Part shown: in pieces, positions 15,700-24,965 of the stretch
How the letters are laid out: each line of letters opens with the position of its first letter
Numbering within the stretch: the first letter of the stretch is position 1
Assembly (NCBI GenBank): GCA_902776685.1
Contig: CACYRB010000006.1
Span: forward strand, 1 to 55,770
DNA length: 55,770 nt
Direction: 5' to 3'
From: an uncultured Prevotellaceae bacterium
GTDB taxonomy: Bacteria; Bacteroidota; Bacteroidia; Bacteroidales; Bacteroidaceae
The notes under the pieces: model-generated
The model's database searches: none
Told to the model about the DNA's origin: nothing
What the model saw: the letters and a program-made list of their open reading frames with translations, nothing else
Made by a program: the position numbers and the translations under genes

Positions 15700-18224
15700 A
15701 TCCTAAAGATAAACAGATGCGCGGACTTTCATCTCAGCAGGTGACGGAACGGCGTCAGCAACATGGCGAGAATGTGCTGACTCCGCTGCCCAAGCCGTCG
15801 CTGTGGAGTCTTTATATCGAGAAATACCGCGACCCCATCATTCAGATTTTGCTGGTGGCTGCAGTCATCTCCCTTGTGTTTGGTTTCATCGAGGACGAGT
15901 TTGTAGAGACCATCGGCATCATTCTGGCTATAATCTTTGCCACTACGGTGGGGTTCTATTTCGAACGCGACGCCGCCCGGAAGTTTGACTTGCTGACCGA
16001 GCTCGACGAAGAACAGCGGGTGAAAGTGCGACGCGAAGGTCGTGTGACCGAGATTGCCCGACGCGAGGTGGTTGTCGACGACGTGGTATTGGTGGAGACG
16101 GGCGACGAGGTGCCTGCCGACGGCGAGATTATCGTGAGCAACGACCTGCAGGTAGACGAGTCGATGCTCACCGGCGAGCCTATGACGGAGAAAGACACGA
16201 CAGGGCATCGCGACGGCACATTCCCGTCGAACATGTTGCTGCGCTCATCGATGGTGATGACAGGCCGTGCAGAATATCGCGTGACAGCCGTGGGCGACGA
16301 GACCGAGATAGGCCGTGTGGCCCGAAAGTCGACCGAGACCACCACGATTAAGACACCGCTCAACCAACAACTCGACCGTCTGGCCAAGCTCATCTCGAAG
16401 GCCGGTACCGCCGTCGCCATGCTGGCATTTGTCAGCTTTCTGGTTCACGACATCATTATCTATCCCGACGTGTGGCGCAACCTGGAATGGATGAGCATGG
16501 CGCGCATCGTCCTGAAATACTTCATGATGGCCGTCACGCTCATTGTGATGGCTGTGCCCGAGGGGCTCCCGATGGCTGTCACGCTGGCCTTGGCACTCAA
16601 CATGCGACGCATGTTGCACACCAACAACCTCGTGCGCAAGCTTCATGCCTGTGAGACGATGGGTGCGGTGACCGTCATCTGTACCGACAAGACCGGCACG
16701 CTCACCCAAAACCGTATGCGGGTTGCTGCGATGGAGACCTGGAAAAAAGAGGCTTCGCACGACCTTCTCGCCCAAGCCATTGCCGTGAACTCTACCGCCG
16801 AGCTGAACGGCGACCAGAGCATCGGCAACCCCACCGAAGCTGCCTTGCTGCACTGGATGGCCGACCAAGGGGAGGACTATCGGCTGTGGCGCAGCGACAC
16901 CGAAATCATAGAACAACAACCTTTCACCACCGAAAGGAAATATATGTCGACCCGTACCGCCCAACACCACTTCATCAAAGGTGCTCCGGAAATCGTGCTG
17001 CAAAAATGTGGGCTCAGTGCCGACGAGCGGCAATGGGCCGAGTCGATGCTGCTCGACTGGCAACAGAAGGGTATGCGCACGCTGGCTTTTGCCTGCGACA
17101 GTCGCCTGCAGGCCATCTGTGCCATCAGCGACCCGCTGCGTCCCGACGTGCCAGAGGCTGTGCACCAATGTCAGCAAGCCGGCATCGAGGTGAAGATTGT
17201 GACGGGCGACGTGGCGACAACAGCCGCCGAGATTGGCCGACAGACCGGCATCACGGGCGAGACCATCACAGGCGACGAATGGGCTGCGCTGACCGACGAG
17301 GAGGCTCTTGCCCGGGCACGAAGCATCAGCATCATGTCGCGAGCCCGCCCTGCCGACAAGCAGCGGTTTGTGGAAATGTTGCAACGGTGTGGCGAGGTGG
17401 TGGCCGTGACGGGCGACGGCACCAACGATGCCCCTGCCCTCCACCATGCCCATGTGGGACTATCGTTGGGATCGGGTACAAGCGTGGCCAAGGAAGCCTC
17501 GGACATGACCTTGCTCGACGACTCGTTCGGCTCTATCGTCAACGCTGTGATGTGGGGCAGGTCGCTCTACAAGAACATTCAGCGTTTCCTCTTTTTCCAA
17601 CTCACGGTCAACCTCACGGCGCTGCTCTTGGTGCTCGGTGGTTCGATTATCGGTACGGAGATGCCGCTCACGGTCACGCAGATTTTGTGGGTGAACCTCA
17701 TCATGGACACCTTTGCCGCCATGGCGCTGGCCTCGTTGCCGCCATCGGCCGACGTGATGAACGACCGTCCGCGCAGCCAGACCGAATTCATCATCACCCC
17801 CTCGATGGGCTGGGCCATTCTCTGGTGCGGCATTCTTTTTGCCATAGCCATGCTCATCGCCCTTTACTACTGCGAGCATCATCTCGGGACAGGCGTCGAC
17901 CTGCACGAGCTGACGCTGTTCTTCACCACGTTTGTCATGCTACAGTTCTGGAATCTGTTCAATGCCAAGACGCTGGGCACCAACGAATCAGCCTTCTCTC
18001 GTCTGCGCGAGAGCCGTGGCATGCTGCTGGTGCTGTTGCTCATCTTTGCCGGACAGTGGATCATCGTGGAGTTTGGCGGTCAGATGTTCCGCACCGACGG
18101 TATGTCGGCTAAAGAGTGGACCATCGTCATGGGACTCACGTCGTTGGTGCTCTGGATTGGCGAGGGATATAGAATACTATCGGGCTTAGGAAAACGAAAG
18201 TCCACATCATCAACCGAACAATGA
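15696..18224 (+). CDS. Calcium-type P-type ATPase (cation-translocating)
   Basis: This encodes 842 residues, the usual size for bacterial PMCA/SERCA-like P2 ATPases. The actuator motif LTGEPM lies near residue 155, the transport-site helix PEGLPMAVTLALA near 290, the phosphorylation motif DKTGTLT with Asp331, and the hinge TGDGTNDAP near 570. Four transmembrane helices precede the catalytic Asp and six follow, giving a plasma-membrane pump, most likely exporting Ca2+ or a related divalent ion. GTG 15696 keeps the typical N-terminus; ATG 15717 is an alternative. The HAD gene overlaps its end by ATGA, so they form an operon. A structured leader precedes it. Confidence 0.9.
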   Translation: MNPKDKQMRGLSSQQVTERRQQHGENVLTPLPKPSLWSLYIEKYRDPIIQILLVAAVISLVFGFIEDEFVETIGIILAIIFATTVGFYFERDAARKFDLLTELDEEQRVKVRREGRVTEIARREVVVDDVVLVETGDEVPADGEIIVSNDLQVDESMLTGEPMTEKDTTGHRDGTFPSNMLLRSSMVMTGRAEYRVTAVGDETEIGRVARKSTETTTIKTPLNQQLDRLAKLISKAGTAVAMLAFVSFLVHDIIIYPDVWRNLEWMSMARIVLKYFMMAVTLIVMAVPEGLPMAVTLALALNMRRMLHTNNLVRKLHACETMGAVTVICTDKTGTLTQNRMRVAAMETWKKEASHDLLAQAIAVNSTAELNGDQSIGNPTEAALLHWMADQGEDYRLWRSDTEIIEQQPFTTERKYMSTRTAQHHFIKGAPEIVLQKCGLSADERQWAESMLLDWQQKGMRTLAFACDSRLQAICAISDPLRPDVPEAVHQCQQAGIEVKIVTGDVATTAAEIGRQTGITGETITGDEWAALTDEEALARARSISIMSRARPADKQRFVEMLQRCGEVVAVTGDGTNDAPALHHAHVGLSLGSGTSVAKEASDMTLLDDSFGSIVNAVMWGRSLYKNIQRFLFFQLTVNLTALLLVLGGSIIGTEMPLTVTQILWVNLIMDTFAAMALASLPPSADVMNDRPRSQTEFIITPSMGWAILWCGILFAIAMLIALYYCEHHLGTGVDLHELTLFFTTFVMLQFWNLFNAKTLGTNESAFSRLRESRGMLLVLLLIFAGQWIIVEFGGQMFRTDGMSAKEWTIVMGLTSLVLWIGEGYRILSGLGKRKSTSSTEQ

Positions 18225-18853
18225 ACAACGAGAATAACATCAAGAACATCATCTTCGACATGGGCGGCGTGCTCGTCGGTCTCAACGCCCGGCGTTGCAT
18301 CGATGCCTTCCTGGCTCTCGGAGCCCAAGAGATTGCCACCTATGTGGAGGAACATCGCACGGAAGACTTGTTTCTCGACATCGAACTGGGGCACATCACG
18401 ACGCACGACTTCTGCGACGAGGTGCGCCGGCTGACACTCTGCGATGCCGCCGACGAGCAAATCGTTGCAGCATGGAGTGAGCTGACATCGGTGATACCCG
18501 ACGAGAAACTGGCCATGCTGCGCACGCTGAACCAGCACTATCGCATGTTTCTGCTGAGCAATACCAACGAGATGCACTGGCTGAAGCATGAGCGCGACTT
18601 TCTGCGCGACGGCCATCGGGTGGAAGACTATTTCGAACACGTGTTCCTCTCCTACGAGATGCAGATGAAGAAGCCCGATGCCGAAATCTTCGAGGCTGTG
18701 CTCTCGCAGGCTGGTCTCAACGCCGAGGAGACGCTATTCATCGACGACTCACTGGAGAACTGTCAGGCCGCCGAGCGTCTGGGCATTCATACGCTGCACG
18801 AGACGACCGGCCACGACTGGATGGAAACACTGAAAACAACATATCATGCATAA
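18221..18853 (+). CDS. HAD-superfamily phosphatase (subfamily IA-like)
   Basis: This encodes 210 residues with the four HAD motifs: FDMGGVL near residue 13 (nucleophile Asp, but Gly replaces the usual second Asp/Glu position, as in YihX-type enzymes), LLSNTNE near 109, KKPDAEIF near 148, and FIDDSLENC near 172. It probably dephosphorylates a small sugar phosphate or nucleotide in the cytoplasm; the substrate cannot be read from the sequence. It overlaps the ATPase stop by 4 bases and the ribF start by 8. Confidence 0.88.
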   Translation: MNNENNIKNIIFDMGGVLVGLNARRCIDAFLALGAQEIATYVEEHRTEDLFLDIELGHITTHDFCDEVRRLTLCDAADEQIVAAWSELTSVIPDEKLAMLRTLNQHYRMFLLSNTNEMHWLKHERDFLRDGHRVEDYFEHVFLSYEMQMKKPDAEIFEAVLSQAGLNAEETLFIDDSLENCQAAERLGIHTLHETTGHDWMETLKTTYHA

Positions 18854-19811
18854 TTTGCAGCGGATGAACACGAAGTCGCCTTGCATCGCCGCCATCGGCA
18901 TGTTCGACGGCGTGCACCGCGGCCATCAGTACCTGCTCGGACAACTGACGGCTGAGGCTCGCAGCCAGAACCTGTCTGCCGTGGTCGTCACGTTCGCCCT
19001 GCCTCCCCGACAGATTCTAACGGGCAAGCCTTCGCCCATGCTGACACCGCTCAACGAGAAGCTCGCCCTGCTTCAACAGACGGGTGTCGACCAGGTGGTG
19101 GTGCTGCCCTTCGACAAGCAGATGGCCCGACTCACCTCGCGTCAGTTCATGGCACAGGTGCTAAAGGAACAGCTGTGCGTCAGCCAACTCATCGTCGGCT
19201 ACGACAACCGGTTTGGCAGCGACCGCGATGCCACCTTTGCCGACTACGCAGCCTACGGTCGGGAGACCGGCATTACAGTCAGGCAATGTGAAGCATGGGA
19301 CGACTATGCCGCGATTGGCGAGACCCGCAAAGCAGGCGACCCGTCTGCCCCACCCTCTTCGTCGGCCATTCGCCGACTGCTCGCCGAGGGCAAGGTCGAA
19401 GAGGCCTCGGTACTGCTGGGGCGTCCCTACTCGCTCTGCGGGAAGGTGGTCACGGGCCGGCAGGAAGGTCGGAAGATAGGATTCCCCACCGCCAACATCG
19501 ACGTAGATTCCTCGAAGCTCATACCAAAGGCAGGAGCCTATGCAGCCCGCACCGGCAACCGACTGGGCATGCTCAACATAGGCACGCGCCCCACCTACAA
19601 CGGGAATAACCCTCTCTCTATCGAGTTTCATATCTTCGACTTCTCCGGCGACCTTTACGGCCAGCAGATGAACGTGGAACTACTATGGCGGTTGCGCGAC
19701 GAACAGCGGTTTGAGTCGCCCGAAGCGTTGCGCCGACAGCTTGAGGCCGACCGCGAATCCATAAAAGTCGAAAAAACACTCTTATGTCATTATGTCAAAA
19801 AAAATACTTGA
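18846..19811 (+). CDS. ribF: Bifunctional riboflavin kinase / FAD synthetase
   Basis: RibF converts riboflavin to FMN and then FAD. The N-terminal nucleotidyltransferase domain shows IGMFDGVHRGHQ near residue 17 and SSSAIRRLL near 175. The C-terminal flavokinase domain shows GRKIGFPTAN near 213, LNIGTRPT near 242 and the catalytic run SIEFHIFDFSGDLYG near 255. The length of 321 residues is normal. ATG 18846 gives a short extra N-terminus; ATG 18864 is also possible. It overlaps the HAD gene by 8 bases and the CPBP protease gene by 20. Confidence 0.93.
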   Translation: MHNLQRMNTKSPCIAAIGMFDGVHRGHQYLLGQLTAEARSQNLSAVVVTFALPPRQILTGKPSPMLTPLNEKLALLQQTGVDQVVVLPFDKQMARLTSRQFMAQVLKEQLCVSQLIVGYDNRFGSDRDATFADYAAYGRETGITVRQCEAWDDYAAIGETRKAGDPSAPPSSSAIRRLLAEGKVEEASVLLGRPYSLCGKVVTGRQEGRKIGFPTANIDVDSSKLIPKAGAYAARTGNRLGMLNIGTRPTYNGNNPLSIEFHIFDFSGDLYGQQMNVELLWRLRDEQRFESPEALRRQLEADRESIKVEKTLLCHYVKKNT

Positions 19812-20613
19812 GCCATTACTCTATATCATCGTGTTTTTGGTGGTGCAAGTCTTCGTCGAGATTATAGCACGCCTTGTCTTTCATTCCACCGACACCGACG
19901 CCACCGCTACTGTGGTGAAGGCCATCGCGAGCAGCATCATCACAATTGCCGTCTTTGCGTGGCTGCGATGGTCGCCCTTCTCGCGCAGCTATCTGCAGAG
20001 CCGTCCTTGGGACGTGGTGCTGTGGACGGTACTGCTGGCCATGGGCACGGTGTTGCCGTCGGCCTTTCTGCAAGAGCACTTGGGCATGGAGCTGCCGCCC
20101 GAATACGAACAGCTATTCATCCGCATCATGAACCATCCGCTGGGTTATCTTGCCGTCGGCATCCTCGTGCCCGTGGCCGAGGAGATGGTGTTTCGCGGAG
20201 CCATCCTCCGCACCCTGCTCCATAATGGGAACGATAACGATAACGGGAACCGTTCAACCGTTCAACCGTTCAACCGTTCAACCTTCCTTGCCATTCTGGT
20301 CTCGGCTTTGCTCTTCGGGGCCTGTCATGGCAACCTGCCGCAGTTTTTCCATGCCACGCTCATCGGTCTGCTGCTGGGCTGGATGTATTGGCGCACGGGG
20401 AGCATCGTGCCCGGCATCGTGTTCCACTGGGTGAACAACACCATCGCCTACGTGGTGAGCCGGCTCATGCCCGGACTGACCGATGCCGACCTCATCGACC
20501 TCTGCGGAGGCGACCTGCGCCGCGAACTGCTCTATGTAGCATTCTCGCTCTGCATCTTCCTGCCCGCCCTCTTCCAGCTGCACCACCGCATGAAACGCAG
20601 TGCCGTCGATTAA
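19792..20613 (+). CDS. CPBP family intramembrane metalloprotease
   Basis: This encodes 273 residues with about seven membrane helices. The CPBP/Abi motifs are EEMVFRG near residue 128 (two Glu and Arg) and FGACHGN near 180, with the last His-containing helix (GIVFHWVNN) after it. Such proteins are Rce1-like membrane proteases, some linked to bacteriocin immunity. Between helices there is an unusual 20-residue insert (NGNDNDNGN then RSTVQPFNRSTF) encoded by repeats at 20227-20282. The start overlaps ribF by 20 bases. Confidence 0.87.
   Translation: MSKKILEPLLYIIVFLVVQVFVEIIARLVFHSTDTDATATVVKAIASSIITIAVFAWLRWSPFSRSYLQSRPWDVVLWTVLLAMGTVLPSAFLQEHLGMELPPEYEQLFIRIMNHPLGYLAVGILVPVAEEMVFRGAILRTLLHNGNDNDNGNRSTVQPFNRSTFLAILVSALLFGACHGNLPQFFHATLIGLLLGWMYWRTGSIVPGIVFHWVNNTIAYVVSRLMPGLTDADLIDLCGGDLRRELLYVAFSLCIFLPALFQLHHRMKRSAVD
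20227..20282 (+). repeat. Repeat insert inside the CPBP gene
   Basis: A 24-base stretch built on GGGAACGATAACG at 20227-20250 is identical to 50806-50829 inside gltB. It is followed by four exact copies of CGTTCAAC (20251-20282). Both repeat types keep the reading frame. The same CGTTCAAC-type unit lies in the RecD-like helicase gene near 35910-35950. Confidence 0.9.
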
Positions 20614-20648
20614 ACATCGTTAAAAGTCGATTAAATATCGTTAAAAAA
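20607..20648 (+). repeat. 21 bp tandem repeat, two copies
   Basis: CGATTAAACATCGTTAAAAGT at 20607 is repeated at 20628 with three base changes. The first copy overlaps the last codons and stop of the CPBP gene. Confidence 0.8.
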
Positions 20649-20660
20649 AGAGTTTTTCCT

Positions 20661-20691
20661 TTTGTGCCTATACGTAAAAACACTATCTTTG
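20661..20691 (+). promoter_or_regulatory. Promoter of the lipoprotein gene
   Basis: TTTG (20661-20664), 19 bases, then TATCTTTG (20684-20691) fits the Bacteroidetes consensus fully. The start codon of the next gene lies 32 bases on. Confidence 0.75.
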
Positions 20692-20722
20692 CAATGATTC
20701 TTATTTTTAATCTCTCACAGCT

Positions 20723-21781
20723 ATGAGAAAGAGTGCATTTAGGTTATGCGGTATGGTAGTGTTGCCAATTTCCGCAATATTGTTTTCCTCGTGCATTTCC
20801 ATCAAAAACGGAGGCACGGCAGACATCACATTTGTGGGGTTTCAGCCTGATACGATTACCGTCGTCGCGCCACATCGGACATATGAACACCAACCGTTGC
20901 CTGCGACGATACAGATGAAACGGAAAGACCTGAACAAGCCTGTTTCATTTCAATCAGAAAGCCACAGGTACGGTGATATTATACCAGGGAAAAAGGCAGA
21001 CGGCACGGCATGGCTGCAAGCCCTCGTACCAATTGCCGGTGAGGCCGGACTTATCATAGATGCTATTAACGGAAATCTTGACCGCCCGCGACAGTCGGTT
21101 TATCATTTGCAATCTGCCAATATGGACGATACGACAACAGAACTACCTGTTCAGGACTATTCTCGCCCGTCGTTATTCCAGCGACATCCGAAACACCTTT
21201 TCAGGCATGAGATTGGCATGCAGGTTTGTGGAGATCCAGACGCGGGCATGCATCGTTACAATAAAACCACCGACTATTTATCAGACAAATATAAAATGTC
21301 GTCAGTGGAAGTCTGTGGTAAAGTCTTTAACTCTCTCGGCATCGGTGCCCATTACTTTTACCATTTTAATCACAGGATAGCCGTAGGTGCATTGTTCGGC
21401 TGGGTTTATCAGAATGATGATTTGTCAGCAGACGAATATGCTGGTCCGAGTGAGCAAAAAGAACCATTATCTTCAGCCAATATCTCCAACCGGGCATTTT
21501 ACGTTATGCCTGCCATGAAGTATACATGGGGATATACTCCACATATAAATTTCTACTCAAAAGCCGGGTTGGGCATATACCGGCAGCATTTGACCTTGGA
21601 GGGTGATGGTTTTCCGGCAAATGAGCAAAAGAATGAGATACGATGGCGCATGGCAGGCCAAGTCTCGCCTTTCGGTGTCGAATTTGGGAGAGGAATGTTC
21701 CGAATGTTTACCGAAGTCGGCTATGGTGCAGAAGGCAATATTAAAATGGGATTTAGCCTGCGATTGGGCAAGGTGAAATAG
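20723..21781 (+). CDS. Putative lipoprotein with outer-membrane barrel-like C-terminus
   Basis: This encodes 352 residues. The N-terminus is a lipoprotein signal ending in a lipobox (AILFSSC, Cys near residue 24). A short beta region follows, and the C-terminal 180 residues alternate hydrophobic and polar residues with many aromatics (YFYHFNHRIAVGALFGWVYQ), ending GFSLRLGKVK, as in Bacteroidetes outer-membrane beta barrels. No specific family is recognised. It has its own promoter at 20661-20691 and is not coupled to the CPBP gene. Confidence 0.75.
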   Translation: MRKSAFRLCGMVVLPISAILFSSCISIKNGGTADITFVGFQPDTITVVAPHRTYEHQPLPATIQMKRKDLNKPVSFQSESHRYGDIIPGKKADGTAWLQALVPIAGEAGLIIDAINGNLDRPRQSVYHLQSANMDDTTTELPVQDYSRPSLFQRHPKHLFRHEIGMQVCGDPDAGMHRYNKTTDYLSDKYKMSSVEVCGKVFNSLGIGAHYFYHFNHRIAVGALFGWVYQNDDLSADEYAGPSEQKEPLSSANISNRAFYVMPAMKYTWGYTPHINFYSKAGLGIYRQHLTLEGDGFPANEQKNEIRWRMAGQVSPFGVEFGRGMFRMFTEVGYGAEGNIKMGFSLRLGKVK

Positions 21782-21864
21782 CAGTTATATTTGTTCCGGA
21801 AACGATGCGCCTGACGGCTGCACTTTTTCAATTAAAAATCGGAAGTTAGCGAACCAATAAGGAG

Positions 21865-21877
21865 TGCCCTGCGGGCA
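21865..21877. repeat. Small hairpin with three-base loop
   Basis: TGCCC-TGC-GGGCA is a compact hairpin in the otherwise gene-free 21782-21978 stretch. It belongs to a class of three-base-loop hairpins also seen at 28633-28649, 28721-28735, 28755-28769 and 34685-34699. Confidence 0.5.
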
Positions 21878-21978
21878 GAAATCTTACAAATCTTTACAAA
21901 TCAAACAAATACGCTTGCAATGGATTTGATTGCTGAGTATAACAAGAAGTATGAGTTTCTCCATGAAAAACAGGAGTA

Positions 21979-22154
21979 GCCATGAAAGTACATAGCTAAT
22001 ACCGGTACGGCCTTTTGGAATCGGCATACGAGGCTGCCTTAAATATCTTCTGGAACAACAAGGATACAAGGTTGAGCGTCAAGTGTTCCTGCCTATCTAC
22101 TGGAATGACGTGCAACTTGACCAGACCTATAGGATGGAATTTGACCATTTGTAA
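21979..22154 (+). pseudogene. Broken GxxExxY-family gene
   Basis: One frame gives AMKVHS, a stop, then YRYGLLESAYEAALNIF. The next frame continues QQGYKVERQVFLPIYWNDVQ then LDQTYRMEFDHL and a stop. This is the N-terminal and middle part of a GxxExxY protein, a PD-(D/E)XK-like family often found in phages and defence regions. The gene has a nonsense codon, a frameshift, and a lost C-terminus. The remaining gap to glnK has no other gene. Confidence 0.8.
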
Positions 22155-22266
22155 CGAAATGATAGTTAATACAGGGTTTTAATTACATTTTGTTAGAAAA
22201 TTCAAGCATTTAATTACAATATGTCATATTTATGGTTTGTTTTAAATCATATTGACACAATCATGC

Positions 22267-22296
22267 TTGTTTTCGTTTCATCATGTCGTATCTTTG
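22267..22296 (+). promoter_or_regulatory. Promoter of the glnK-amtB operon
   Basis: TTGT (22267-22270), 19 bases, then TATCTTTG (22289-22296). The leader after it holds a short hairpin ATGCC/GGCAT near 22317-22332. The start codon of glnK is 75 bases on. Confidence 0.65.
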
Positions 22297-22370
22297 CACC
22301 GTCAATTGGCAAAATGATGCCCCAGTGGCATGATTTAGTGTTATAATATTTAAGGTAAAAAGAGAAAATT

Positions 22371-22718
22371 ATGAAAAGGATTGAAGCGATTATCCGTAAG
22401 ACGAAGTTTGAGGATGTGAAGGAAGCACTGCTCCAGTCTGACATCGATTGGTTTGAGTATCACAATGTGCACGGCATAGGTCAAAGCCGAGAGGAACGCA
22501 TCTACCGTGGAGTCCAGTATTCGACCGATGTGATAGAGCGTGTGGCATTGACCATCGTTTGCCGTGACCAATTTGTGGAGCCAACGGTGAAGGTGATATT
22601 GGATGTAGCCCACACGGGCGAGGTAGGCGACGGCCGCATCTTTGTCAGCGACATGATTGAAACCTGGAGCATCCGAACAGGTGAACATGGTGACACTGTA
22701 CTGAGAGACAAGAAATAA
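22371..22718 (+). CDS. glnK: PII nitrogen regulatory protein GlnK
   Basis: This encodes 115 residues of the PII family. PII proteins sense ATP/ADP and 2-oxoglutarate and block AmtB when ammonium is plentiful. The T-loop reads REERIYRGVQY; Tyr50 sits where Tyr51 is uridylylated in the E. coli protein. The B-loop TGEVGDGRIFV near residue 82 and the C-loop end RTGE are intact. amtB follows 28 bases downstream, the classic pairing, so it is called GlnK rather than GlnB. Confidence 0.93.
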   Translation: MKRIEAIIRKTKFEDVKEALLQSDIDWFEYHNVHGIGQSREERIYRGVQYSTDVIERVALTIVCRDQFVEPTVKVILDVAHTGEVGDGRIFVSDMIETWSIRTGEHGDTVLRDKK

Positions 22719-22746
22719 GTAATAGGATAACTAAAAAAGAAAGATT

Positions 22747-24000
22747 ATGAATGAAATAGGATTATCACTCGACACTGTATGGATGTTGTTGGCTGCCATG
22801 TTGGTTTTCTGGATGCAGCCGGGATTCGCGCTGTGCGAAGCAGGTTTTACACGGAGCAAGAACACGGCAAACATCCTGATGAAGAACTTCGTGGACTTCA
22901 TGTTCGGCTCTCTCCTGTTCTTTTTTCTCGGTTTTGGCTTCATGTTTGGCAACGAGGGAGCAGGTTTTATCGGTATGCCCAACTGGGGTGACCTGAGTTT
23001 CTACAAGGGAGACTTGCCCGTAGAAGGGTTCTTGATTTTCGAGACGGTGTTCTGTGCCACGAGTGCCACGATTGTCAGCGGAGCCATGGCAGAAAGGACG
23101 AAGTTCTCGATGTATCTCATCTACAGCGCTGTTATCTCGCTGTTCATTTATCCCATCGAAGGCCATTGGACATGGGGAGGCGGCTGGCTCTGCAATGATG
23201 CAGCAGACAGTTTCATGATGACGGCCTTTGGCGATGTGTTCCATGACTTCGCGGGTTCTGCCATCGTGCATAGTGTGGGTGGCGTACTGGCACTCGTTGG
23301 CGCGATGGCACTTGGCCCGCGTATCGGCAAATATGGGAAAGACGGCAAGAGCCGTGCCATTCCCGGACACAACTTGACGATGGCCGCCCTCGGTGTGTTC
23401 ATTCTCTGGCTTGGATGGTTCGGCTTCAACCCTGGCTCACAGTTGGCCGCTTCCGGTGAGGTGAACCGCGTTGCCATCAGTCACGTGTTCCTGACAACCA
23501 ACCTTGCTGCTGCGGCAGGTGGAACGGCTACAATGTTTATCACGTGGATGAAATATGGCAAGCCCTCGCTCTCACTGACGCTCAACGGTGTTCTGGCCGG
23601 ATTGGTAGGCATCACGGCAGGTTGCGACATTGTTTCGCCCGTCGGTGCCGTAGCCATCGGCCTGGTATGCGGAGCTGTCCTTGTCTATGCCATTGAGTTC
23701 ATTGATCACCGTCTGCACATCGACGATCCCGTGGGTGCTTCTTCGGTACATGGCGTTTGTGGTATCCTCGGCACGCTGATGACCGGGCTGCTCTCCACCT
23801 CAAATGGTGCTTTCTATGGTCACGGATGGGGATTCTTCGGAGCCGAGTTGTTCGGTATTCTTGTCATTGACCTATGGGCTGCCGCATGTGGCTTCCTGCT
23901 GTTCTTCGGCATCAAGAAACTGCACGGACTCCGCGTTGGTTCCCGTGTGGAAGAGGAAGGTCTCGACATCTACGAACATGGCGAGGCTTGTTATAACTAA
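22747..24000 (+). CDS. amtB: Ammonium transporter AmtB (first copy)
   Basis: This encodes 417 residues with eleven predicted membrane helices and the family run PGFALCEAGFTRSKN near residue 26. The twin pore histidines are both present, in EGHWTWG near residue 140 and SSVHGVCGILG near 333. It has no cleavable signal, unlike the second copy at 47652. It moves ammonium across the inner membrane and is regulated by the adjacent GlnK. It ends 11 bases before the porin-like gene. Confidence 0.95.
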   Translation: MNEIGLSLDTVWMLLAAMLVFWMQPGFALCEAGFTRSKNTANILMKNFVDFMFGSLLFFFLGFGFMFGNEGAGFIGMPNWGDLSFYKGDLPVEGFLIFETVFCATSATIVSGAMAERTKFSMYLIYSAVISLFIYPIEGHWTWGGGWLCNDAADSFMMTAFGDVFHDFAGSAIVHSVGGVLALVGAMALGPRIGKYGKDGKSRAIPGHNLTMAALGVFILWLGWFGFNPGSQLAASGEVNRVAISHVFLTTNLAAAAGGTATMFITWMKYGKPSLSLTLNGVLAGLVGITAGCDIVSPVGAVAIGLVCGAVLVYAIEFIDHRLHIDDPVGASSVHGVCGILGTLMTGLLSTSNGAFYGHGWGFFGAELFGILVIDLWAAACGFLLFFGIKKLHGLRVGSRVEEEGLDIYEHGEACYN

Positions 24001-24011
24001 AAAGAAGAGGT

Positions 24012-24716
24012 ATGAAAAAGATTGTTTTTTTCGCAATGGGGTTGGTCGTAAGTTTATCCACCCCTGCACAGGAGAAAGTTGAGACCACTATTTGTGGTGA
24101 CATCGTGAGCAGTTACATCTGGCGTGGCCAGGACTTAGGAAACGTGTCGCTGCAGCCGACTCTTGGCATAGGCTACAAAGGTCTTTCATTGACAGCATGG
24201 GGAAGTGTCGGACTGTCAGACTCATCCGACACGAAGGAATTTGACTTGACGTTGGGCTACGCCATTGGTGGTCTCAACATCGGCATTACCGACTACTGGC
24301 TCAATAATGGTCTCGACCCGGAGAATCGATATTTCAAGTACGATGCCCATGGCACGAATCATGTCTTCGAGGCAAATGTCGGCTACGACTTCGGACCTGC
24401 CTGCCTGCAGTGGTTCACTAATTTCGCAGGTAATGACGGCGTGAACAAGGACGGCAAACGTGCCTACAGCAGTTACGTCGAACTCACTGTCCCATTCAAA
24501 CTCGTAACTGTTGACTGGACTGCCACGGCTGGTGCCGTCCCCTTCTCAACCGACTTTTATGGAACGGATGGCTTTGCCGTCACCAACCTTGCTTTGAAAG
24601 CAGCGAAAGACATCAAAGTGACAGATACTTTTTCTGTTCCAGTTTTCGGGCAGGTCGTCGCCAACCCCTGTTCGCAGAAAGCTTATCTGGTGATAGGATT
24701 CACATTACAACCATAA
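24012..24716 (+). CDS. TorF-like outer-membrane protein
   Basis: This encodes 234 residues with a signal peptide (MKKIVFFAMGLVVSLSTPAQ). The mature part starts with VSSYIWRGQDL, typical of TorF-type putative porins, and ends in an aromatic-rich strand (VIGFTLQP). It follows amtB by 11 bases and a terminator follows it, so it is the last gene of the glnK operon. It may admit ammonium or amines to the periplasm; that role is inference. Confidence 0.8.
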   Translation: MKKIVFFAMGLVVSLSTPAQEKVETTICGDIVSSYIWRGQDLGNVSLQPTLGIGYKGLSLTAWGSVGLSDSSDTKEFDLTLGYAIGGLNIGITDYWLNNGLDPENRYFKYDAHGTNHVFEANVGYDFGPACLQWFTNFAGNDGVNKDGKRAYSSYVELTVPFKLVTVDWTATAGAVPFSTDFYGTDGFAVTNLALKAAKDIKVTDTFSVPVFGQVVANPCSQKAYLVIGFTLQP

Positions 24717-24756
24717 TTATCACAAATTCTTTGGTGCAGCATTTGCTGCCTACCAT

Positions 24757-24793
24757 CTCCACACCCTCGCTTTGGGGTGTGGAGAGTTTTTAT
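24757..24793 (+). terminator. Terminator of the glnK-amtB-porin operon
   Basis: CTCCACACCC (24757-24766) pairs with GGGTGTGGAG (24775-24784) and a T-rich run follows. Confidence 0.88.
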
Positions 24794-24874
24794 TTACAGG
24801 CATTTCATTAGTCTGTCAAGAGCCTCTTTGTCGTTCTTTTCCCATGTGTCCGGGTTGACATTGCTTTTGGCATC
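24794..24874 (-). pseudogene. C-terminal fragment of an unidentified gene
   Basis: The minus strand encodes DAKSNVNPDTWEKNDKEALD then RLMKCL and a stop, with a stop one codon further upstream. It looks like a real protein tail, but the family is not recognised. It lies next to the broken CobB fragment and may come from a different gene. Confidence 0.4.
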
Positions 24875-24965
24875 AATTCATGTGCAAGCCGAGTGCAGAG
24901 CCATGCTTGTGCTATGCAGAGGTAATGAAAATAATCAAACAGACTATAAAATGATAAAGAAAATA

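Noticed and set aside
16245-17453. Long antisense frame opposite the P-type ATPase (402 codons)
   Set aside because: Its sequence is low in normal protein features and rich in His, Gly and Arg, as expected from the complement of a GC-rich gene; the ATPase motifs are on the plus strand.
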